Source: Homalodisca vitripennis
Lineage: Eukaryota > Arthropoda > Insecta > Hemiptera > Cicadellidae
DNA: 64,000 nucleotides
Reading direction: 5' to 3'
Assembly (NCBI RefSeq): GCF_021130785.1
Contig: NW_025776225.1
Coordinates: forward strand, 147,040 to 211,039
Shown: positions 54,346 through 64,000 of the stretch, one piece after another
How the letters are laid out: every line of letters begins with the position of its first letter
Position numbering within the stretch: the first letter of the stretch is position 1
The notes under the pieces: generated by a model
The model's input: the letters and a program-made list of their open reading frames with translations, nothing else
Told to the model about the DNA's origin: nothing
Databases searched by the model: none
Translations under genes and position numbers: made by a program

Positions 54346-57300
54346 AACAAAATAAAATAAAAAGTTCTGTTCTCAAAATATTCAAAATCAATATAACACA
54401 AAACTTTATATTAACTTTACGACCAAAATATAATTCACAATACTTCAAAAATTGAATTAATTCTCAGACTCTGTAATATGGGAAATTTTACAAATTTAAT
54501 CACAACAGCATAAAGAAAAGATATTACAAAACGCTGGTACGGGACTTACTACTTTGAAGACTATGTAGGTTGATAGGAAACTAAAAACGCACTAAAGAAA
54601 ATTAAAACTTTATTTAAATTTACACCCGATTAAAAGAATTACTCTAGATCCCAAAATTATAGGATTAGAGGAAGAAATACTGCTTCTCTAATGAGGTCTG
54701 CACCCTGTCGTCGAAACTTCAAGACTCCGCTCTCTCTCTCCACCCAACAGGTTCGGAACGTATCACCGTAGATAACACGATCAGCTGATTGACCGGTCTC
54801 GAACCAACAAACAATGTCCACGCACCGCGTCTAGTTAACAAAGAGCCTACTTCCTACCGCGATTCAGCATAAATAATTACGACTAAGGTACATTGTCATC
54901 AAGTTACCTTGAAATTTTTTCTCAAGTTCCTAGAAATCCATCAATAAAACTCGCATTATTTTGAATGATTGATTTTAGAGGATTTTAAAATAAAACTGAT
55001 TGCTACAAAGTTAAAATTTTTTTTAAATTATAACTTTAAATATCTTACCCGTAGATAGGTAATTTGTAAAAATATTTTGATCTCTCACAAAGAAACTATA
55101 GTCACTAAATTAGCAAATTTTTAATCCTGGTTAAAACATACGATTTAAGTAAATGTATTCTTGTTTAAAAAATATTAGGTATATCCATAGTTCTATCTTC
55201 AAGATAGCTTCCATCCCTTAAAATGTTTATATTCTTTCGTGATAAGGTAAAAAAAAAACATTCTGTTTAACTCCCTTAGCACCGAAATTTTCTTAGTGGC
55301 TGTAGCTATATCTTAAGAAATTAACACAACCGACAATAACCCCCTGTTGTGCCTATTTAAAAGGCAATATATACATTTAGAAATTCATCACTAAAATGTA
55401 GGTTTTGTGATGTTTGTTTAAATATTTCACAATCAACAATCGTGATTAAAATTTTAATAGTTTTGAATAAAAATTTTTACGTTTCGCATTCTGTGTGGGC
55501 GGTAAAATTAACATTACTTCATATAGTTAATACATGTTTTTCATTGTTCATATGCATATCTGCTATACAATGTATGATCGCTACCACATCATATGTATCT
55601 CACCTTATCACTTCAGAATCTCAAGGTCAAACGTTATTGTTGACATGGAATTATCACACGTTATCAAATAATAATGTTGACAAAAATAAATCACCGTTAG
55701 ACTAAGACGGGATGTAGGTTCAAAGCAACCCCTTTTTCAAGAAATTTGTGCGAGTGTTCCAAAAATGAGTAAATGGAAATATAGATGAATTTTTATTGTG
55801 TTTGTGTGTGTTTGAATTATCTTCTTAAACATTTAAAAAACACTAATTATTATACCAACGAATTTATGAATTTTTGCACTTCTAAGACCAGGCGTACTTC
55901 TAAAGGCTTAACATTTAAAAATATTTACAAGTATAAAGTTATTAAAAACTAATATCTATACAAGAGTGCCAAACCCAAACATCCAAAATAATAAAAAGCC
56001 GTCTAGGTTAACAGTGTTTTTAAACAGTGTAATAATACTAAACTTCACAACCATTCAGATACATTACAACCAAAACTTTAAAAATGGAGCGACTAAAAGT
56101 AAAGTTTACGGTTCCCAGTTTGTATAGACCAGACATTCCATAAAACTATATTCCTCTCTAGTCTTTTAAATTGGTAGGAGTGTTAAAATGTTTAGGATCG
56201 TTTTTTCTTATAGCACTTATCATAGACACTCAACTACAATGTCCCTTAATCGATATGTTTTACACTACTCACCTAAACTGTTTCTGCTATATGGATGTAC
56301 AGTTCTGATTATAGATGTTTATTTACCACATTCGTGCATTGTATGAAACTTTCACGTTTTGTAGATGTATATCAACAGATTGTAACATAAATGCATATTA
56401 TTACCTAATTAAATACTCGCCTATCCACAAGACAGTACTAATATTTTCAATATTACACGTCTAGCCTAGATGTTTATATATGTTAACGTATATCCACATA
56501 GAAGAAACTGTTTTTGGCGAATAATATAAAAAAATCGATTGCTGGACATTGCTGGCTATATGTTAAATAGACATAAATATAATACTTTGTTCATGTTAGT
56601 TCTTCCAGTTATTAAAAATTACAAATTCAGCAATATTTACTTGAATTTTGCAGATTAAAATACTGTTTTCTAAGTAGCCTAGTTTATAATACATACTTTA
56701 TAAAATTGAGATTTACATTGTCCCACATAAATGTAATTTTATTCGATAACTAATTTAAAAACACAAACATAAATGCACGCATTCGCTTTTGTTTATATAA
56801 ACTAACAACCGTCTAATGATACAAATGTCAATCCCTAGTTGGAAGTTTTATATAAAATGGACAAACCCATATCCAGATCCACACATGGCTCGTGGAAGCG
56901 GTTAAACAGAGTACAGCTGCAGCGGGGAGATATCAGGATTAGTTCTTAACATGTTTATTTCGGAATTATTCTTATCGAGATGTATTTTATGTATGAAAAC
57001 TTAAAAGCTGTGGTATTCATTTCTACCGCACTTTGTATGTTATAACATTTCATTGCTAAGCAACTTAATACAATTATATTTTAAATTATTGATGCAAATT
57101 GTTTTTCTAGTAGGCCTATATATTTCGTTAATAAACTAACTATTGTTTTAAATAGAAATATATAATTTTTATATATAAATGTTCACAGAATATGTTACAG
57201 TATTTTAAGTATGTTTGAGCTATAATTTTACAAAACATAACTTTTAGTTTATAAAAAGTGATTTTTATTTTAAAGGAATATCTAATAAGATTTTTTTATT

Positions 57301-58609
57301 CTTAAGTTTTGTAAAATATGTTATAAAATAACTACAATTTTAATACCAACAAATTTAACTGAAGATATCCTGCAAACTTATCAAACTTAATTTAAGTGAA
57401 CACTTGTAGGAAATATTAGGAAAATTAAGTCTAGATAATTATTGTCAAAGACCTATTACGTTCTTATTTACGATAATGTGATTATACTTCAATTGTAGTA
57501 CACCAATGCAATTTCTAATGGTTACTGTAATATGTTTGGTTATTTCCAAATGACGGTCATCTAAAACTTATTGCGATACTAAATAAATATAACTGAAAAA
57601 AAATCTTTTTGCTGTGCTGATTTTTATTTAATTTCAGCGAATCAAATAAATAAATTGTAAAAAATATTCTTCTGTTAAAATCAATGTTTATCACCGTAAA
57701 TGTTCCAAAGATATTTATAATCTAGAATATAACAGCAAATTACTCCTCTGAAACAATTTGAATTAGGCTGTGTTTTACCTCAAACACAATTTGAGGAACT
57801 TACTTTGTTACTCCTTGTATGACCAACAAACATTTATTTGGGACAATTTTTAACCAAAAGGTTTTATGCATACAACGTAATCATGATACATATGCATGAT
57901 ACAAAACGAAGAAATTAGGAATTCCAATATGTGCTTAGGCATAAGGAAATAAATGTGTATTATCATCCATATATTAGTTTTATACATTATGTATGTAATA
58001 ACTAGAATGTTATATTACACTACATTAAGTAAAATAATATTTTCAGTTTAACCATCACCGTTTTTCCTTTACCAATGAATTTTTTCAACAATCGAAATTT
58101 GGTGATACTTCTTATGTATACAGGCTGTCTATAAATCCGGAAACGATCTCCCCAGCCTTGAGTGTGTACGACTTGGTTGTATAATTATATACTTTTTTTG
58201 TGTATTAAACTTACAAAATCCATATTTTAAGTGACTATTTAGGTTCACATCACATCAGGAAGAAGTCTTTCAGAGGAAATCTTAAAACCCTTAAATATAA
58301 AACATAGGTGAATTTATACATGAAAATTGCAGTTTTTTAAGTAGCAAAAAACACCGCAAATCGGTTTATAATAAAGGGGTCACCGTAGTGTTAATCTGTT
58401 TTTCAAATCTTTTCCTCACTATTTTACTCTCAAATAGTTTTTTTATAACATATCAATGGCGTTTGATTCGTTTTCTTTCTCTGTTCACGTCGTAAAGTAG
58501 GACATTTAAAACAAACTAGGCCAAGGCATTTTAACTCATTTTTAAAATGTGTTTCTTTTATATAGCTATATATAATTTATAAGAAATTTATACAGGTTTG
58601 ATGAACATT
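54346..58609. other. gene-less AT-rich DNA
   Basis: No genes recognised. A GC-richer stretch at 54,690-54,860 and a short ACAGGCTGTCTATAAATCCG motif at 58,121 (typical start of insect dispersed repeats) are the only notable features. Confidence 0.45.
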
Positions 58610-58870
58610 TAATTATTAAGCGTTAGCAAAGCTTTTTACTACAGGGACGGGATAATGTACATTTCTGATAATCGGTACGTCTGTCCTCATGATATCTTTA
58701 AAACAAATTGACTGGACATTTTCTATAGTTTCATTTCTGTGTTGGGAACACTGAGTTAGATGATGCATGTCACTACATGGACATTGTTCCAAGCATTAGC
58801 AAATATTTTTACATTAGTCTCATGGGTAACGATCCGCAGAATATTTTGCGAAAATTAGGCTATATGCCTT
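58610..58870. repeat. dispersed repeat, uninterrupted second copy
   Basis: Aligns with the two halves at 17,140-17,200 and 21,651-21,800: GCGTTAGCAAAGC, ATGATATCT, AACACTGAGTTAGATGAT, ACATTAGTCTCATGGGTAAC. It represents the pre-insertion structure of the locus now split by the LTR element. Confidence 0.65.
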
Positions 58871-59099
58871 TGTAAAAAGGAATTGTGCATGCTAACTCAT
58901 CGAAGCCTTTACACGAATGTGGTGAAATCAACAATGCAACAGAAGCTAAAATTTATTTAGACCTGTTATTACAGTATTACAATATTTTAGATTTTTCATT
59001 CGATTTCGATTTTTTTTTATAAATATAAATTAACACCTACGAATTAAATAGCAAAATATCAAAGAAGAATTTTTTATATAATCTAGATTTTATTATGTT

Positions 59100-59370
59100 A
59101 AGTTGGATTACACTTAGATCCTGTGTCCGGGGAGTTGTGTTGATTTAGGACATACTCGACACAACAGAAACCGCGTAAAGTTTGTGCAGTAACCAACCAA
59201 GTGGTTTGCGACAATTTAACTTACAGCCGTTGTGTTGACTTAGGACAAACTCAACAGAACTAAACAGTGTGGACATTTTATTACTGTTCCAGCGGTCTGT
59301 GACAGTTTAATTTAAAGCTATTGTGTTGACTAATGACCTAATCAACACAACTTAAACACGTGGAATATTA
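59100..59370. repeat. diverged tandem repeat, about 93 bp unit, 3 copies
   Basis: TTGTGTTGA(T/C)T starts units at 59,135, 59,230 and 59,321. Each contains an inverted partner (TCAACACAA or similar), so every unit can fold into a small hairpin; the third has perfect 9 bp arms. Confidence 0.75.
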
Positions 59371-59765
59371 CATTAAAATTGATTGTGATTAAAATAAAAA
59401 ATGCGTTTATTTTTACACATTTTTATAAATGTATGTCTTTTATTAACCAAGTGTATTAAACAATTATTAAACTCCAATACTGCCCTGATATTATCCTTAG
59501 TGAGCTATTATTACACAACTGCTTCATAATACATATATCATTAAAAATATTTATACAGTGGTTTAAAGTAACATAACTTTAATTCAAAATTACCTTGGTC
59601 TTCGTTTTTTCATTTAAAAGTTTACTTATATATGCTTAATTTTAACACTACATGTAACATTTATAATGGTCCTGTTCAAAATATAGGACCTATTGATGAT
59701 ATTACTAATATACAGACCAATATCAATTCTGTCAGCTATGTCCAAAGTTGTCCAAAACAAGCCAG
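59371..59765. other. gene-less AT-rich DNA
   Basis: The 90-codon frame at 59,632 runs into the next tandem array and is not a gene. Confidence 0.4.
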
Positions 59766-60410
59766 CAAAGACAAAGATACCAAAGGAATGCAACCAATTA
59801 TCGTTAGGATTAGGAGATATCTTTTGAAATCAAACTTTCGTTCGTTATTGAACCATTCATCGTGGATGAGACAAATGAAATGTGTAGTAGCACTTAGCAA
59901 GTAGCATAGTCAAAGATACCAAAGGAATGCAACACCATTATCGTTAGGATTAGGAGATATCTTTTGACATCAACTTTCGTTCGTTATTGAACCTTTCATC
60001 GTGGATGAGAACAAATGAAATGTGTAGTAGCACTTAGCAAGCAGCAAAGTCAAAAGATACCAAAGGAATGCAACCCATTATCGTTAGGATTAGGAGATAT
60101 CTTTTGACATCAACTTTCGTTCGTTAAGGAACTTTCAACGTGGATACGAATACTGAAATGTGTAGTAGTATTTAGCAAGCAGCAACAAAATAGCTACCAA
60201 AGGAATGTAACCCATCATTGGGATAAGGAGATATGTTTTGACTTCAACTTTCGTTCGTTAAGGAAACTTTTATCGTGGAAGAGACAACTGATATGTGAAG
60301 TAGCATTTAGAAATCAGCAACAACGACGCTACCAAAGAAATGCAACCCATTATCATTGGGACTAGGAGAGATGTCTTGATATCAACTTTGATTCATATTT
60401 TTGAACTAAC
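59766..60410. repeat. tandem array, 135-141 bp unit, about 5 copies
   Basis: ACCAAAGGAATGCAACC recurs with its CAAA at 59,781, 59,920, 60,061, 60,198 and 60,333. Each unit contains GGAGATATCTTTTGA.ATCA, CTTTCGTTCGTTA and GTGTAGTAGCA. Copies decay toward the right. A further diverged unit (AGCTACCAAAGGAACGTAGC) occurs at 60,721 after about 250 bp of other DNA. Confidence 0.93.
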
Positions 60411-61089
60411 TCACCAGATGTTTCCGTTCACTAACCATCATTAAATACACTAAATGTAGTAAAAACTACATAATTCAGAGTAATTAATGACACAAAGTTC
60501 CAATTAAGGTAAAACCAAAAGAAATGTACCACTTAAAACAGGAGATTTTCATGTATTATAAACAACAAAAAAGTAAATATTATATATTTCTTTAAATATA
60601 GAGTTAGACTCCCCTTTTGAGAGAGATGTCTTGACATCAACTTTCATTCTTTAATGAATTTTTCGTCGTTTATGAGACATCTGAAAATATGTAGTAGCAT
60701 TCACCAAGCAGCAATGAACGAGCTACCAAAGGAACGTAGCCCCGTGTCAATGTGTCAATAGGAAGGGTGCCGTACCGTCAACTGTTGTTAATGAGTCTCT
60801 CAGCGTCTCTGAGGAAAATCGGGAGAGGAGAATGGCGAAATCGTACATTCCGTATGACTGGAGGCTCTTCACTTATATTTCAATATCAAAGGGAAGCGGT
60901 TCAATACTTGAGCTAAACTTCTTCACCCTCTGACAGAGTTAACTCATTAAAACTAAACGAATTCCTAATGAGTTATGCACTAATTTTTATATGGATTTTG
61001 ATAAAAATTTTATATGTTTACCAACTAATCAAGTTTCTATTAAAGTTCATATACTTTTTAGATCTAGTCAAATAAGGTAATATATATTA
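60411..61089. other. gene-less DNA with diverged remnants of the preceding array
   Basis: 60,620-60,745 still resembles the 137 bp unit (GAGATGTCTTGACATCAACT; GTAGTAGCATT). The rest is unassigned. Confidence 0.5.
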
Positions 61090-61985
61090 CTAAATGTTAA
61101 TAAAAACACAACTTTTTCCATATTGTTTATTTTTTGGGCGAGGCCTTTCAAAACCAAAGGTTTCATCTTCAGGGAACTCCACAAATAAATATTTACACAT
61201 TGTTTGTTACAATTAATATTAAACATAACATATGGTGTAAAAATGTAAATACGAATATTTGGGAAATACTACAGCCAGTATGAAAAATTATATTTGACTA
61301 GAGTTTTAATTTTTGAATAAATTGAGAAGAAAGAAGATTGGAATTTTCAATAAGGCCCTCTTCATTGTTCATGAGTTTTTCTTTATTTCTGTTTATGTAT
61401 AGTGTTTCCCAAGCATTCAAGTTCATTGGTTTTGTTATTTCTTTTATTAATTTTAGATTTGTAATTGATGTTCTGTGTCCTGATTCAATGCAGTGCTTGG
61501 CTACAGCAGATTTGTTCAACTCTTCCAATATTTTGTATGTGATAAAATGCTCTTTGAATCGTGTTTTTATTGTTCTTTTAGTTTGTCCAATATAAATTTT
61601 GTCACAGTCGTTGCATCCAATTTCATAAATTCCCGATTTTACTATCATTTGAAATTTTGTCCTTAGGGTTTTCCTAAAATTTGGGATAATTTTGTTGCTT
61701 GTTCTGTGAGTGACAGTTTTATTTGTATGCTTTTTAAAAGTTTTGCATATTTGGTTTGAAAAAGTGCTGTATGTTGTGCAAATAAATTCATGTTTTGTGT
61801 CTTGAGGTGGTCTTAAAGTTGTCTTATCTTTTCTACTTTTTCTTTTTAAAGCTTGTTTTAGTATATTGTCAATGAGTTGTGTAGTGTAACCATTGAACAT
61901 AGCAATAGATTTGATGTCAATTTAGTTCTTTCTTGTAGTTTTCTGTTGAAAGTGGTGTATTTAACAGTCTATAAATCATTGATAA
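61090..61985 (-). mobile_element. Penelope-like element, minus copy (5'-truncated)
   Basis: Extends from the GIY-YIG coding region to the terminal CCTGAAGATGAAACCTTTGG..GGCCTCGCCC hairpin region and ends at AACATTTAG (61,090). Its end matches the plus copy at 63,762-63,843. Only the C-terminal part of the ORF is present. Confidence 0.85.
61298..61900 (-). CDS. Penelope-like RT C-terminal region with GIY-YIG endonuclease (partial)
   Basis: 200 open codons. Residues about 90-125 hold the GIY-YIG core: SGIYEIGCNDCDKIYIGQTK then RTIKTRFKEH, with GIY and YIG replaced by IYEI and YIG and the catalytic Arg/His present. The CxxC (CNDC) just before YIG is the zinc-finger feature of Penelope-like elements. 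HCIESGHR and an ENSNLLSSQF end are also typical. In a full element this domain nicks target DNA for reverse transcription. The RT domain is missing upstream: at about 61,985 the sequence switches to an opposite-strand copy. The nominal start is arbitrary because the ORF is 5'-truncated. Confidence 0.88.
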   Translation of the reverse strand: MFNGYTTQLIDNILKQALKRKSRKDKTTLRPPQDTKHEFICTTYSTFSNQICKTFKKHTNKTVTHRTSNKIIPNFRKTLRTKFQMIVKSGIYEIGCNDCDKIYIGQTKRTIKTRFKEHFITYKILEELNKSAVAKHCIESGHRTSITNLKLIKEITKPMNLNAWETLYINRNKEKLMNNEEGLIENSNLLSSQFIQKLKL

Positions 61986-63600
61986 TAATCATTCCAAACC
62001 TGGGAAATGGAATGCAACCAATAGTGTCATGTATAAACTCCCCAACATATTTTCTGTCTTAATGGTTGTCGAAAAACCTTCAAACTTTGGAAAGTTTTCC
62101 TTCATTTTCCATCAAGAACAGATACGATTTTATTAGAATCAATTAAAGACATTGTTCTATATGAAGATGAAATATCTCGTTTCTTTTGATGTAAACATCG
62201 CTTTATCCTAATGTTCCAATTAAGGATACAATTAAAATAATTACAGATTGGTTAACTTCTCAAAATTTACAAAAGGAAATAATTGATGAATATTCCCGTA
62301 TGATTAAATTTATGTATGAATCAGAGTAACATTCCAATATCAGAGAATCTGTATTATACCCAAAATTGATGGTACGGCTGATGAGAAATCCTCTCTCATG
62401 GTTTTTTCATTCCAATATATTTTATGAAAGCTATTTTGAAAACTACAGCCAAATCTAAAATGGTACTTATTACATATTTCCCAAGAAAATGGATTACTGA
62501 TGACGTCTCGATGTGGATATTTTTGCAATATTTAATAAAAATGGAAAACATAACAAGATTTTATCACAACTCTAAATTCGTTTTAGCCTAATTGCTTAAA
62601 TTGAACGTATGAAATTGAACAAAACAATAATATTCCCATTTTTAGGGACGTATTTAGTTATTAGAAAATAAAACAAAAATGTTTGAATTTTGATATCTAC
62701 AGAATAACCAAACTCATAACAGATAGGGTTCATCATTCAATGTAATCCCAAAACCATCCATCTGCCACAAACAAAAGAACAAAATTTAATTCACAATGAT
62801 TTATAGACTGTTTTAAATACACCACTTTCAACAAGAAAACTACAAGGATAAGAAACTAAATTACATCAAATCTATTTGACTTATGTTTCACTGGTTTACA
62901 CTACACAAACTCATTGAAAAATATACCTAAAACAAGCTTTAAAAAGAAAAAGTTAGAAAAGATAAGACAACTTTAAGACCACCTATCAAGACACAAAAAA
63001 CGATGAAATGGTATTTGCCACACAAACATACAGCACTTTTTCAAACCAAATATGCAAAAACTTTTTTATAAAAAGCATACAAATAAAAACTGTCACTCAC
63101 AGAACAAGAAAAAAAAAACCCAGGCAAATTTATCCCACAACTTTTAGGGAAACCCTAAGGACAAAATTTCATAAATGATAGTAAATCGGGAAATTTATGG
63201 AAAATTGGATGCAATGGACTGTGACAAAAAAAAAAAAAAAAAAACAAAAAAAACAAAATAAAACACACAAAAAAAAAAATAATATTTATATTGGACAATA
63301 CTAAAAAGAACAATAAAAAAACACGAGTTCAAGAGAGCATTTTATTCACATACAAGAATATGGAAAGAGTTGGTACAAAATCTGCTGTAGCCAAGCACTT
63401 GGTACATTGAATCAGGACACAGGAAACATACAATTTACAAATCGTAAAATTAATAAAAGAAATTAACAAAAAACCAATGAACTTGAATGCTTGCGGAAAA
63501 CAACTATTACATAAACAGAAATAAAGGAAAAACTCATGAAACAATGAAGAGGGCCCTATTGGAAAATTCCAATCTTCTTTCTTCTCAATTTATTCAAAAA
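61985..63600 (+). pseudogene. Penelope-like RT and GIY-YIG ORF, heavily frameshifted
   Basis: RT fragments: PIVSCINSPTYFLS, then YLVSFDV (the motif preceding the catalytic aspartate region) near 62,165-62,195 and TDWLTSQNLQKEIIDEYSRM near 62,245-62,310. From 62,800 the DNA matches the reverse complement of 61,980-61,300 (TTATAGACTG..AAATACACCACTTTC; ACTGTCACTCACAGAACAAG; CCAATCTTCTTTCTTCTCAA) with many indels. It is non-functional. The RT-to-EN order supports the Penelope assignment. Confidence 0.8.
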
Positions 63601-63843
63601 TTAAACTCTAGTCAAATATAATTTTTCATACTGGCCTGTTGTTAGTATTTTCCCAAATTTTTGTATTTTACATTTTTACACCATATAGTTATTTTCTTAA
63701 TATCAATTGTAACATAATAAAATGTGTAAATATTTATTTGTGGAGGTTCCCTGGAAGATTGAAACCTTCTGGTTTTGAAAGGGCCTCGCCCAAAAAATAA
63801 AACAATTTGAAAGAAAAAAGTTGTGTTTTGTATTAACATTTAG
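61985..63843 (+). mobile_element. Penelope-like element, plus copy (decayed)
   Basis: Starts within the RT (GMQPIVSCINSPTYFLS, 62,010-62,060) and passes through the EN linker and GIY-YIG region to the same terminal hairpin and AACATTTAG end as the minus copy. It is in opposite orientation, giving a head-to-head pair joined at about 61,985. Long A runs at 63,226-63,290 interrupt it. Confidence 0.82.
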
Positions 63844-64000
63844 GTTTTTTTTTTTAATATTTTAAAGAATTTTCAAATTGCTCCAAGAGTCTTACAAGGT
63901 AAATATATAGCCTACATACTACAATGGTGGATCTTTATATGATATTACATTATATGTTTATTGCGATCCCAAACATATAACCTGTTACGAAATTCTAAAA
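63844..64000. other. gene-less end of window
   Basis: AT-rich; nothing recognised. Confidence 0.4.

Overview
The window looks like nuclear DNA of an insect, possibly a hemipteran (the order is a weak inference). It is AT-rich, dominated by transposable elements and tandem repeats, and carries eukaryotic hallmarks: a Mag-like Ty3/gypsy LTR retrotransposon, jockey-like LINEs, Penelope-like elements with a GIY-YIG domain, a Mutator-like transposase, pol III A/B-box repeats and microsatellites. No complete host protein-coding gene is visible. The best host candidate is one putative first exon at 37,873-37,912 that would encode a signal peptide and stops at a GTAAGT donor. Much of the window could be intron or intergenic DNA.

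Layout. 1-4,830: non-coding DNA with a two-copy dispersed repeat, a 97-99 bp tandem array and a probable Penelope-type terminal fragment. 6,190-13,275: a broken Polinton/Maverick (virus-like DNA transposon). Its minus strand carries a major capsid-like gene, a W/LSE-type hypothetical, a zinc-ribbon mini-protein, a coiled-coil protein, an adenain-like cysteine protease, an internal virion-type protein, a protein with a parvovirus-like phospholipase A2 motif, and an FtsK/HerA-type packaging ATPase. Its plus strand carries a minor-capsid-like gene and a BRO-N gene. Polymerase B and integrase are not visible. The BRO gene is cut by a 5'-truncated LINE (13,270-13,763). 17,201-21,645: a near-complete Mag-like LTR element on the minus strand with 155 bp LTRs differing at one base, a GTAAG target duplication, a tRNA-Ser-type primer site and a polypurine tract. 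It sits inside an older repeat that has a second copy at 58.6 kb. 24,180-26,505: a 5'-truncated LINE. 31,250-31,960 and 42,445-43,205: LINE ORF1 and reverse-transcriptase fossils.

40,902-42,136 is a fold-back (MITE-like) element in a TA microsatellite, itself hit by a LINE 3' end. 43,914-46,650 is a satellite of about 24 copies of a 113 bp unit. Four copies of a family containing a tRNA-like pol III promoter lie at 22.4, 47.8, 49.3 and 49.55 kb. 49,675-50,200 is a 98 bp tandem array. 52,169-53,920 is a broken Mutator-like transposase. 59.1-60.4 kb holds two more tandem arrays. 61,090-63,843 is a head-to-head pair of Penelope-like elements.

The Polinton genes together describe a virion-building module (capsid shell, vertex/minor capsid, maturation protease, DNA-packaging ATPase, possible membrane-active phospholipase) rather than a replication module. 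Nearly every coding region is frameshifted. In the young LTR element the breaks I could place mostly fall at homopolymer runs, so part of the apparent decay may be sequencing error rather than true inactivation.
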